From positions 1,922,001 to 1,986,000 of the forward strand of contig NW_026570229.1 in NCBI RefSeq assembly GCF_019649055.1: 64,000 nt of DNA. The letters run 5' to 3'. Origin of the DNA: Paramacrobiotus metropolitanus. Taxonomy: Eukaryota; Tardigrada; Eutardigrada; Parachela; Macrobiotidae. Shown here one piece after another: positions 34,500 through 45,700 of the stretch. Made by a program: the position numbers and the translations under genes. The notes under the pieces are model-generated. The model saw only the letters and a list, made by a program, of their open reading frames with translations, had not been told where the DNA came from and ran no database searches. The stretch's first letter is position 1. Each line of letters starts with the position of its first letter.

Positions 34500-34700
34500 C
34501 AAACCTGCAGACACTAGCTCATTATTTAGGCAAAGGAAATATATCACGTATAGTCCCAGTGCTGACTGTTTTTATTGAAAACTTATGCACTTGTTTGCAC
34601 TTTGCATGTACAGTGCGGTCTCTGTCAATAGTAGTCCACTCAGGTAATGCACTTCTCTTTTAAATTTCCTGGTATCCGGCCGGGAACACCTCGCTGTAAG
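34500..34700 (+). promoter_or_regulatory. Diverged upstream module, receptor copy 7
   Basis: GGTCTCTGTCAATAGTAGTC, CACTCAGGTAATGCACTTC, AAATTTCCTGGTATCCGG and CCGGGAACACC keep the order of the module before copy 4. Confidence 0.45.
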
Positions 34701-35220
34701 TTTGAAGAGGGAAGTATCACAGATGATATACTCACCAGTGCAATCATTTCTTTAGTTTTTGATGACTTTACTCGCTTTGAAAACCTCTAAGCGTTTGGTA
34801 CGCAGGTATAGCAAAACTCGTCCGAATTGCTAGCGTGATTAGCTTCTGTTTCTGGTGCCGGAATTGACCTTTCCGAATATTTTCATTAACCAATCCGACC
34901 GCGGTAATTTGTTATACTGTAACGTTTACCGCATTCCGGACATTTTCACAATACAAAGTCGCGTACCGACATGATCGGGACATCAGATACAGGTTATTCT
35001 CCGTGTCGATAACTTGATAATTTTTTATTAATCTCGCGTACAACAAGCTTGTATAGAACTCTACTTATCCCGTGCGTAATTAATTTTTGAACAGTTTCTG
35101 TCATGTTGCACTGCGCGGAGAAGACCGTGTCTCTGGTGTCCGGTAAATATACGTAAATCCATTTTGTGAAAATGTTCGGAACGTACAGTATAACCCATGT
35201 TTTCGTACGACCGGCCCGAC

Positions 35221-38200
35221 ATGGATGATCTGGACTTTCTGGAGACCGATCCATTCTTCCCGACAGTCCCGCCTGTATATGTAGACTTGCGTCGTCGTCG
35301 GATGGCGGATGATGAAGACATAACTGACCGTGGTGCCTCCATTACGGTTTCGCCGTCCACTCACGTTTGGAATGCGCGTTTCTCTGCCTGGTTCAAACGT
35401 TTCGTAGCGTTTACCTGGATTGTCCTGCGACTACTCGGCTTGGTTCGCTCGTGTTCTATTCGCCACGGGGGATGGAAGCTTCTGCTGTTTATAGTGAACG
35501 TGGTGTGGTGTTTGATGATTATTTTGCTGCTACTGGTTCTCTGGATCCTGGACACCTTTCCGCAGATAGTGATGTGTCTTCAGAAGGACAGGTACATGAA
35601 AATCGTAGCTATTCTGCTAAAATCGGGGTCGTTTGCGGCCTACTTCATTTTGGTCAGCAAGTACCTGTGGAAGATGCCGTTCCATTTGAGGAATGTTTTT
35701 CATCATTACCTGCAGAGCAGAACGTAAGTGCAACTTAAAAATAGTTTTCCGTTTCCGCTAAATATTGTTCTTTCGGTTCTTTTGGTCCGCCAACTGATTC
35801 TTTCGGTCTGATGCTTTTAAAGCATGTCAACTGGAATTGCTTATGCAGCACTTCCAAAACGAAAAATAACATCAGGATTTAGGAACAGAATGGGCAGCTT
35901 CCGATAAATGTGTGAAGTTATGTTATAGCAGATATCCATAACTGATAACACCATGGTGAACCGCTCATGCATTCACCCGCTTTTTACTGTAGTGTTTATT
36001 AAATATTAAAAGTCAATACATTACACATACAGTGACAAGCGTCACAAACCATCGTGCATAGTTATCTTGGGAATAACTAAAGGTCATGCTTTATAGCGGA
36101 AACCACAAAGCTTCGCCAAACATAGCTAGACAGTTTCCAGTTATCCCCTCTCTGCTGTGTCCGTCCAAACAATAACCAACCTTCTAGACAAAACCATTGA
36201 TCAAGAAATTATCGGTTGCTTTTAAGTGAGAACGTTTCTCCTTATAACAAAACCCGATCTGTTAGCATTCTGCAAGGCTCATCCACACCAGGTCGACTAA
36301 CACGTCGACCATCACAACTCAAAAGATGCATCTCACAAGGTGGATCGCATGACGTCGACCGTCACGAGCTTGACAGCTAAAAAAACTGCCAAATCTAAAA
36401 ACTTTTAAAAGAATTTAAGAAACCTACGAACCTAAGGAACCTAAGAAAACTAAATAAACTATGACACCCTGAAAATCCTAAGAAAGTTTAGGTGGTTCAG
36501 CAAAACGTTAGCTCGGCTTCGTGCGATCGACATTGTATTTGGTCGAGTTAGTGACGAATTCCGTCAACGAAATGGCCACTGGCGGGTCAGATTCCGCAGT
36601 TATTACGTGTTCACTTATAATTAAAAAACTTCAGGCGAGTCACAAACACAACCGGAACGGTCCGGAAGGATTCGCCGTCCGGCGGACGCTTTTCAGCTTT
36701 TGCCGGTAAGGGTAAGACCGACAAAACCGTCCGGCTTCTGATATACAGTCCGGCATAACTGTCCGCGTCAAGATTTTGATAATTATTTTGTTTTGACTTC
36801 GATTGTGGGTGCTTCAGAAATCGAATTGTGAAAAAATGTTCAGATGGGCAAAATTTACGGCGGACTTTTGCTTAAACCGAGGGGGGGAGGGGTGTGCCGG
36901 CTTATAAGCAGAAGCGTCCTCCGTCTGGACGGTTTTGACAGGTACACACGCACGCCGGGAGATTCTCTTGGCTATCTGCCAGTTCACAGTCCTAAAAAAT
37001 CTAGTGTTACGTACTAGTGTTACGTACTGTCAATATGACTGCGCTCATGACGTTGCGAGTCTTGCGACCAACAGTGTTAACTGTTAATACACCAGCTCCA
37101 CTTTTTCTAGATGTAGGAAAGCATCCGGAAAATCGACCTTGTTTCTACAGAGTTATACTCCGGGTGGTGGCGTTCTATTTGGCGCCATAATGCTGATAAT
37201 GTTATTACCCTTTCTCCTGTACAAATGTGAGCTGGGATTCTTCACCATTATCGCCGGTGTGCAGGCGCGCGGAGCGCAGTTATGTGAGCAAACCTGCAAC
37301 CTCACGCTGTCGGCCAAAGGACCTAGACTGTACTACTGGGCCTTGCACGCCGGTATATTGGCGGATGTGCAGTTGGCCGTGGTCCGCGGTATTGTGACGT
37401 TGTACTGTATGCTGGCCGTGTGCACTTTCTACAATTGGCGGTTAGTGTTCCTCATCCATCCTCCGGAGAGCGATGACCGCCGTGACACCCTCTCGGCCTG
37501 GCAGGCACATGAAAAGGAATATGGTGAACATTTGAAGGATGTGCGGGCGGTCTTTCAAGCTGGTCGGCTCGGATCTCTGTTGCGTGTGGTGTTCTTTCAT
37601 GATTATGTGGCATGTGCATTAGCCGTCCGTGACTTCTGTCTTCATAAAGAAGGGCTACACCAACCGGCGGCTAATTTATGGCCAGTGCTGACGCAGGTCC
37701 TGATGACAAAAGTCCTAGCCAATGCCGTCGCAGCCGTTAGTGAGGTGGGTTTGATGTAGTACAGGGTCGCTGAGTTCGGTACAAACACTTTGTCTAGCAC
37801 AAAAGACTTTGCTCTGGACGACACTTGATTATGAAAATAAAACCGAGCCAAAACCCCGGTTCACAGGATTTTCTAGAAACCGGGCTGCAAATTTTTTTAT
37901 CAAAAACGTTTTATAATTCATTTTAAAGTTTCAAAAATTGAAATTGTTGTGATTGAAGCTTGTTTTTACGAAAATACTGTAATTCGCAGTTGGATGTTGT
38001 GCATACAGACTCTGTCTTGTTGGTGTACATACATTTCAAATGTATGTACTGTATGTCTTATACTGTACACGTTACACATCAGTTGATATAAAAAAGCATA
38101 AAAAGATATTTCAAAGTGCGCGAAAGGCAAAGCCTCCGTTGGAGCATCAACTGCATAACTTCTACCGAAATTTGGTAGTATCACATTGGTGTACATACAT

Positions 38201-38678
38201 TTCAAATGTATGTACTGTATGTCTTATACTGTACACGTTACACATCAGTTGATATAAAAAAGCATAAAAAGATATTTCAAAGTGCGCGAAAGGCAAAGCC
38301 TCCGTTGGAGCATCAACTGCATAACTTCTACCGAAATTTCGTAGTATCATCATACCATGTAACGACTTCTGCTCCTTTTAGGCCAACGATCTGGCGGATG
38401 TTTTAGAACGCAAGTTATCTAAGGTAGACGGGATGTCGGATGCCGAAGAAAACCTGCTATTCAAGCAGATTCGACGTTTGAGACAGCACGCAGTGGGTCT
38501 GAAGTTTGGGAAGTTTGGTACTATGCCGTTTGACGACCATTTCGTCTGGAGTGTACGTACTACAGTACTCATGCAATCAGATTTAACCGCTCGTACTGTA
38601 TTACAACTGTTAAAATTAATTGTGTTTAAATTTTAGGCCACTCATGCGCTGGTCATAGTGGTCGGCTTTATCCAGTAG
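35221..38678 (+). CDS. GR-like seven-transmembrane receptor, copy 7 (type III), intact
   Basis: Exons 35221-35723, 37117-37744, 38382-38552 and 38637-38678 give 447 residues without a stop; intron phases are 2, 0 and 0. It starts MDDLDFLETDPFFPTVPP. Exon 1 holds TM1 (FTWIVLRLLGLVRS), TM2 (IVNVVWCLMIILLLLVLW) and TM3. Exon 2 holds TM4 (LMLIMLLPFLLYKCELG-like), TM5 (ADVQLAVVRGIVTLYCML) and TM6. Exon 2 ends AVSE, one residue shorter than other copies. Exon 3 carries a 9-bp tandem duplication giving KFGKFGTMPFDDHF. The last exon reads ATHALVIVVGFIQ, lacking the usual AK end. Intron 1 is about 1.4 kb; intron 2 contains a 166-bp tandem duplication. With copy 2 it is one of only two intact members. 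GR identity is by topology and intron pattern. Confidence 0.65.
36415..36475. repeat. Degenerate CCTAAGAAA array in intron 1 of copy 7
   Basis: Six or so imperfect units (CCTACGAA, CCTAAGGAA, CCTAAGAAA, CTAAATAAA) match the core of the composite repeat at 11018-11355. Confidence 0.6.
38020..38350. repeat. 166-bp direct tandem duplication in intron 2 of copy 7
   Basis: TTGGTGTACATACATTTCAA at 38020 recurs at 38186 with almost no difference through the next 165 bases. The near identity shows a very recent duplication. Each unit contains the palindrome CATTTCAAATG. Confidence 0.9.
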
Positions 38679-38869
38679 CGAAGCAGATTCCTAGCTGTCT
38701 CGGAATTGCTTAAGCTCCCTCTTTTCATCAGCGGCAGCGATTTTGACCAGCAATGCCACCCTGTCCACATTCTTACCGCCACCGGCATCCTTATTCGAAG
38801 GAATACTTTCTTCACTCTTTCACTAGTTCACTTTCGCTGTTCGCCGTACTACTGTTCGTTTTGCTAGAA

Positions 38870-39080
38870 TGGATAAGAATGATAAAATTTAATGCAGATG
38901 AAGCGCGCTTTGTGCAGTTCACTGTTACTACTTCCTTGCTCTTCGTAATCCTATCCTGAAATTTTTCTTATCGCCGATGTTCAAACACAGAGTTGTATGC
39001 TAAGGAGACAGTTCAAGGCACTGTATCTGTGCAGGAATGACAATCTCATAAATAATTACAGTTTACGCAGATACGTGCTA
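38870..39080. repeat. First of three dispersed flank copies
   Basis: AGAATGGATAAGA, GCGCTTTGTGCAGTTCACTG, TTTTTCTTATCGCCGATG and GACAATCTCATAAATAATTA recur in order at about 42260-42440 and 49218-49385. This copy is the 3' flank of receptor copy 7; the other two lie upstream of the two HSP70-like/RING genes. Confidence 0.65.
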
Positions 39081-39547
39081 GTAAAACTGCATTCGTAGTG
39101 GAATATGGCTTCTCTATACTTTTCCTCTCATAATCACGCACATCAACATCAAATGTACAAACCAGGTGACCAGAATACCGCGAGTCAACATCGATATATC
39201 CAGGATCACGTCCAACACGTACTATACGTGCAGAGGCAGAAACAGCGATAATTATTAACAGGTTCAGCAACTGTTTGCGCTGGTTTTTGAGCCAGTAGAT
39301 AGCAGGTAAGCAGAAGATGCCGGCAAAAGGCGTGGTCTGTGTGAATTATCTTGTATGTGTTGCTGCTACAACAATATTGATCGAAAGCACAATATTCTGG
39401 GCTAGGATACGCTATTGGTCCAGTACTTGCTGCAATAGTAGATACAGTAGCAGCTAGCTTGGTTAAACGAAGCCGGAAGTGAGAAATGTGAGAAAACAAT
39501 GATCGCTTTCTCGCCATATCGAGGGAATGCGGGCAGTGCACTCGCAT
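39046..39547 (-). CDS. Possible small membrane protein, uncertain
   Basis: On the - strand one frame (from about 39514) reads MARKRSLFSHISHF and has a Cys cluster EYCAFDQYCCSSN. An overlapping second frame (39270-39046) has a hydrophobic run LLNLLIIIAVSASARIV followed by PGYIDVDSRYSGH. A Cys cluster, then a membrane segment, then a tyrosine-containing tail would suit a small single-pass protein. I could not find a convincing intron joining the frames, and the region overlaps duplicated flank. Treat it as a candidate only. Confidence 0.2.
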
Positions 39548-39577
39548 GGCTGGTATTAAGGGACTGCCATCAGTGTG

Positions 39578-41659
39578 ATGCGGGTGTGCAGTACTGCTGG
39601 CTCGTATGGTTGCTGCTTGCTGTCAAAATTTAGGCAGCAATACTCTAGATTTATTGATAGTGCCAGTGATCTACGAGGGACAATCTGTTCCAGCACCTTT
39701 TTGCCCGTCCGTATATCACGTTTAAACGATACCGCCGACAGACTGCGAGAGATGGAGAACCCTGTGTATCCCTCACCCTTCCTTAAAATTCTGGATACCG
39801 TTACTGTCGGACTTATGGCTTATCTCCTACTGAAATTTCTGGAATGGGGATTCCGCACTTTCGTTTGGCCTTTATGTGAATTCTTCATTGCTCATTGCAA
39901 ACATCCCGTCCTGTTCCGACGGACATTTCGGTAATACAGTGTGATGCATGCTTTTTGGATAGACTGTCTTTAATCTAATTTGTCGTAGGGTGTGGATCAG
40001 GACGTCGTGCTACGGTGTGGCATTGATCTGTACGGCTGTTGCAACCACTACGAAATTTGCAATGTGGCTTTTGTGTGGTACACTACGCACTCTTTCCTCC
40101 TGGACGGAAATAAAGTAAGGACAGGTTTTGTCTGATTTTGATTATATCTTAGCATTCAAAATACATGGGACAGTCAGGGAGTCCGCTATGAATTTCGCCT
40201 CGTTCATCTACCTTAACGGCTTGGGAAGCAGTAACGCCCAATTTTGAAAGAATTTTCTGCATATTTCGGGATGTTTGCTCAAATTACGTAGTCGAGGCCA
40301 ATTCCAACCTGTCAAGAGGTATTCTGCTAACCTTCAGGAAGGCGAAAGCCGCTATGGCTTTAGAATACAGAACTTCACAAACTTTGAGGTCTTAAGCCAT
40401 CTACTACAAACGTTTCGTAGTCTATGTATTTTAAAAATTGTAATATGTAAAGAACTACGAATTAAATATGAAGTATTCTCTTAGTTTGCCGGCTCTCAGG
40501 TGAGGTCTTGACTGACATCTGCGTCCACAGGAAAACTTATAACATTAGGTACGAGAGGTACCTTGAATTGACAATTCAGGAGTTATCATTACCATCGGTC
40601 GGTAGCCATGTACATGGACACGCTAACAACCTCCAAGGTGCGAAAGTATTTGTGCAAAATGTGAATAACTGCCGTTGAGCGCGACTATGCGCTATTTTGA
40701 TGTTATTCATTTTTAGATCAGCTTTTATAAGTACATATTTCTTGACGTATTTATGTAATTTAATTTAATGGTTCAAATATATGTAAAATTTGCTGCTGAG
40801 ATTAATTACAATTTTATTGCATTTAAGCATCGCTGTAGACGTTAGTCATCTAGCCATGTTGCACAAGCACCGTTGAAGCACGGGCACGGCTATCGATTTA
40901 TGGTACTAAACGCTTGTTCGGTCTCTCAGTAATATTATTGAAGGTACACGTTTCCCGTACAGTTGCTAATTTGATATCCTAATCAAGTGTTGCAATAGGT
41001 GGTCATCGTACATACGTGACATCTCGCAAAAATACTTACTGTCGATTTTATTCTGTGCTCAAGCTATTTGTGTTAGGAAACTCTGCAAAGAACTGGCAGG
41101 AATCTTGAAGGATCCGCGCGAAGTGCAAAACCGGATTATGGAATGGCTGGCTGTGGAAAACAGCACAGTACTTCTTAACGAGGTATTTCTACTAACATAA
41201 ATCACGGCAGGCTGTAAAAGGTGGCAGTGGCGCCTGCAACGGGCAGTTGCTACCCGGCACTGGAAGTTTGCTGGCAGGTAAAACCTACCAGGATAAAAGC
41301 TTTTAGACTTTCTTTAGAAGAAAGTTTTGAAGGTTTTTACTTGTGAATGCGTAGTTCGTATACACTCGTTTATTGTTGTCAGATCGCTCTTTATTTGCTC
41401 GTTGTTGGTTACTGTTTCTTATTTTCAGGACTTCTTCTCTGGCCCACTGTCGGTTTTAATCAACTGCTTAAAGCTTAATAGCAAGGAACAGGATATTCTC
41501 ATCTCCGCTGGATTCGATCCAGCCGAGCGGCTGCTCTCTGTACGGGAACGGGATTGGGAACAGCCGCCCCTGTTTGGAATCAGGGCTGCTAACCGATATC
41601 TGATTCGGGAAATGGTAGAAGTGGAACGTAAAAGACGGGGCATACTAACCGATGTATAA
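39578..41659 (+). CDS. Unrecognised small membrane protein gene, exon structure partly resolved
   Basis: A first exon (39578 or a later ATG at about 39751, to about 39930) contains the hydrophobic segment DTVTVGLMAYLLLKFLEW and ends at a CG before GTAATA donor. A second exon follows acceptor GTCGTAG at about 39988-40113 before GTAAGG; two frames are open in it, so its reading is unsettled. A third exon, about 41075-41180, encodes KLCKELAGILKDPREVQN and IMEWLAVENSTVLLNE. The last exon, 41430-41659, encodes DFFSGPLSVLINCLKL, then SKEQDILISAGFDPAERLL, and ends GILTDV. The last two exons look helical and recall, weakly, GRIP/GRAB-type domains. A decayed copy of the last exon lies at 48300-48540, before the second RING gene, so this gene was part of the duplicated unit. 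Confidence 0.45.
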
Positions 41660-41929
41660 TATTGTCCCCACTGAAGTCCCACAAGAAACGAGCCGATGAG
41701 TGATCACTACATACGTCAGAGGTCTTTTATCACATATATACTACGGAGATCATTTAATAAATACTGTACTATTTGCTGCATTAAGATTCACAAGATACTG
41801 TATCTACAATTACGTATGTTAGTTCACTAACATCATAGTTAGTCAACAATTATCCAGTCATTTTATATTCCGTTTTTGGGCTACAGTCTACACTGCTTAC
41901 AAGTTAAAGAAACCAAGATCATCAACACA

Positions 41930-42440
41930 GATCGGTGTTTGTTGGTGATCGTCGCTGATCGGCACTATCGCGTACGACGCGTAGTGAAGCAACGCCTTAG
42001 CTTAGTACTCGTAGCTACTAGGTAAACCCGAATGCGATTTTTTCATAAGCAATACTGAATGATGGAATGATGATCTAGAAATTAGAAGCAGCACCTCACT
42101 GGCAAATAAATAATCATCTTTTAAATTACGTTTGAGGGCATCCGCCACATTAATCATTCTTGCATCCAAAAATATTATGATGATTAACAGCTAGCTTAAA
42201 ATTAAAGGCACTTAAGCTGTTATTGTACGTACGGCCTATACAAATAGTACATGGTATTCGTATCGCGAGAATAGATAAGATAAATACACACAAAGTGCGC
42301 TTTGTCTTGTTCAGTGCTGCTTCTCATACCTTCCTGCTCTTTACAATCACAATCTGACATTTTTCTTATCGCCGCTGATCAAACACCGATGTAGGCTAAG
42401 CGGGCATACAGGTATGGCAATCTCGTAAATGACTATGGTT
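41930..42440. repeat. Duplicated receptor-type flank upstream of RING gene A
   Basis: GTTGGTGATCGTCG, CGGCACTATCGCG and TAGTGAAGCAACGCCTTA near 41940-41995 resemble the last exon and 3' end of receptor copy 4 (GTTGGTGTCGGTGG, TGCACTATCGCGTAG). The downstream 42260-42440 part matches the flank at 38870-39080. This suggests relic receptor sequence was carried with the block. Confidence 0.45.
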
Positions 42441-42739
42441 AACACAGATACGTGCTATAAAACTGCATTTATTAGTGGAATATGAATCACACTACAAACA
42501 TGCATGATACCGGTTCTGCAAGGCACTGCAAGCACACAACAATTCAACGACGCGGTACTCGTACACGCTCGCAACTGCAAGTCTCAGTTCAATCACAATC
42601 CACACGCTTCTACTGTAAAAAATCACATTTTGAAATTTTCTGATGATTTTTCTGTCTCATCAATAATCAAATACGGTCGTCCAATTCTAAAACTGTCGAA
42701 ACTAATAAAAACTGACTTTACCTGGATTGCAGTGTAATA

Positions 42740-45700
42740 ATGGATCCAGTTTTATGCGTGGAATTCGGTGCATTCTTCATTAAAGCCGCGGTTATATCCA
42801 GCAGTGGATTCCACAGAATCACAGACAGCAGCGGATCGGTTGACATCCCAGCGTTTATTCATTATGAGAATAAGAGCGAAGCGAGCCAACCTCCAAATAT
42901 TTGGGTAACGTTTGGAACGGATGCGTTGAACAAGTACATGGACAATCCAAAAGGTGGATTAATGTTCCCCAAGATATTTTTAGGAAAATATGTTCAGGAA
43001 TGCCAAACCATCAAATCCGAATTGCATCTTGCCGGATGGAAATTCACCACAGGAACCAGCGATGTGCTGCGTGTTGTACGCGATATGTTAACGGAAATTA
43101 AATACCTGACGGAAATACAGACACGAAGGAAGATCACAACATTGTACTTGATGTTGTCATCGCAGCCAAATTTGATCGTGGATAAAATGTTTGTCCGTGC
43201 GGCGGAGATGGCGCATTTTCTCAACGTTCGAGTTATTCCATTAGCGGCGACTTTGCCTCTGCTTATCGAGAAAGTTTTTGACCTGAAGACTGATCTCGTC
43301 ATCGTGCATTTAGAAGCCACTGCGATCGAAGTTTCGGCTGTGCGTTTCGATGGAAAGCATCCTGTTATCGTGTCCAAAAACATTATACCTATCGGAGTTG
43401 TGGCTTTCTTAAGGGTTGTGTTGAAGTGGTGTTTGGAAAAATTGGGAAATCACCAAAACGAACAGAGTCTTATTGAACGCATACGATGGCACTGCGTACA
43501 AATCGTGAAAACGTTTTTATACACGGAAGAAACAAGCTATCTTCTTCATATTGGCAAGCAGTTTATAAGAAGCTGCTCTTTGAACAAAAGTGCTAAGGAT
43601 TTCAGCTTGCGAATTGAGCGACAGGGAATCCGTGATCTGTGGCGCAAAGCGTATGCTAAACATTTCGAGTACCTTAGTGATATACTTTTGGAATACAGTA
43701 TGACCACCAAAAAAGTCATATTTAATCCGGGGGCCCTTGCACAGCTTCTGCCTAATCTGAAGGTATCCAAAGCATTTGAGACAGTCCACCACTGTGAATG
43801 GTACTTCGAGAAACTGTGCCAATGCGTTGGCTCACCAGAAATTGGTTCGCCTAGCAAGTCTTTTGGGGAGGACGAAGTGGAATACATCGTTCCCGTTGCA
43901 GTCGACGAAGCTGACGACCTCACACCAAATTGGACTTTCGCGGTCATTACGGAATCAGATTTATTCGAATCAGCGAAGATTCCAAGCGGAAGAAGTGTTA
44001 TCACATTTGAACACATATGCTCGGTATACTTACTACTACGCACATACAATACGAACTTACCGTACATAGCTACATAACCTTGTGAAAAAGTTTGCTTGTT
44101 TTGATTAAATAGGTACAACTAGAGATTCCAAACCGAACCGGACATATTTCCCGTCTGCAATTTTTGACGCCGAATTTTATCTGCGCACAAAATACAACGG
44201 AAAGCGGAGTGTGCACTGCCTGCGACGTTTACGCTGTGAGTGAGTCTCTGCAACTAGAGAAAGTATGGTCCATTTCTGTCACGGAAAGTGACGGTGTTCT
44301 ACTTTGTCTGCCGAATCTTCCCGAGAATTTGTACCTTCTCGCCAGTAAGAAACTCTTTTTCGTTGACTGACCATATTCTTTTCAATGAACCAGTGGTTAA
44401 CTGCACAGAGAGCGATGGATTTTGCATCAAAAGTACGGACGGCACGCAAATGACTTGTATTGTCCGCAGAGGTCAATTTGCTACATGGTTCCAGTGGATT
44501 GCCGGTGGCTATTTAGCGTACGCACGAGAGGACGAAATAACACTCCTTAACATCACCCAAGACTGCGATGCATCGGTGTTGCAGCTGCAGTATCCTCGTT
44601 CTCAAAGGTCACTTCTGTGGCTATATGTAACAGCTGATAGGAAGAGCGACAATGATGTGAGATTTGTAATGTGTCTAACTTTCTTCGGTTCCTTAATCGG
44701 TAGCTATAACTGTGCAAATTCTGCAGGTTGCTATGATGTTTCGGGATCTTCTGAAAAAAACTGAGCTGGTAACCGATGTAGAGGATATTTTATTGTCTAC
44801 TCTGGTGAACAACACAGTTGAGTCTGATCTGGTAACGATCAACAAGACAGTTGCAGCCAACGAATACATAATCACCCGATATTCGTGGATGACGGCAGAT
44901 GATGTCCAGGATCGGACGGTGTGGGTTGATGTGTTTACGTTAGAAGACGAGGACGAACCCCTTGCTTTACATGTAGGCATGCAAGAAATCCTTGTTGTTT
45001 CTGTTTTTGTGAATAATTTTTTAACGTGCGTCGTGTTGCACTCGTTTTAGAGCCTTTCCATGTACGAGCTCCTTGTTGTGATAACGCGCCGCTCAGTCTT
45101 TCTCTTTACTGCATCTAACGGCAGACTTCTTCACACATCAAGAGTCAGTAACAGCGTCTTGGAGCGATACCAAAAGAGCGGAATTTCCGGCAACGGAGCC
45201 CATCAAACATTGTTAATTGCGGATACCAGTGCACAGGTTCTGATTTCTGCTTTAACAATTTATCAGCGAACCGCAGTAATTAGTAGCTGGTTCACTTAAC
45301 CGATCCGTCTTTGGACGATAGCTGTTATTTCTTAGCTGGCCAATGGTCACACATCACGAGGCCTAAAGGTCAACCTGTTCTTTACCCTTCACAGATTTAC
45401 GCTTTGCGCATCGCTGTCGACGAGCTTTCTCAATGCGCACTGGAAATGGACGAATCTTATTACACACTGAAAATCAGCATGGCTTTCCGGTTACCCATCT
45501 CTTTCAGCCTGCTCCTGCAAGCGCTACCCGAGGTGGCGGATGCGCAAGATTTCAACCTCCTGTCCACAGCCATGGACATCGTTCCAGAGTCCAGTATGGA
45601 TGTCATTCAAGCGCTGCTACAATACTACCCCAAAATTGTGGACTGGGAACGAGTTCTCCAACCGCCACTGATGCGGCACGTTGATTGTGCTGCGCTATTG

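Noticed and set aside
38753-38959. 68-codon + frame with a hydrophobic run
   Set aside because: It lies in the 3' flank shared by receptor copies 4 and 7, and the frame is not kept at copy 4.
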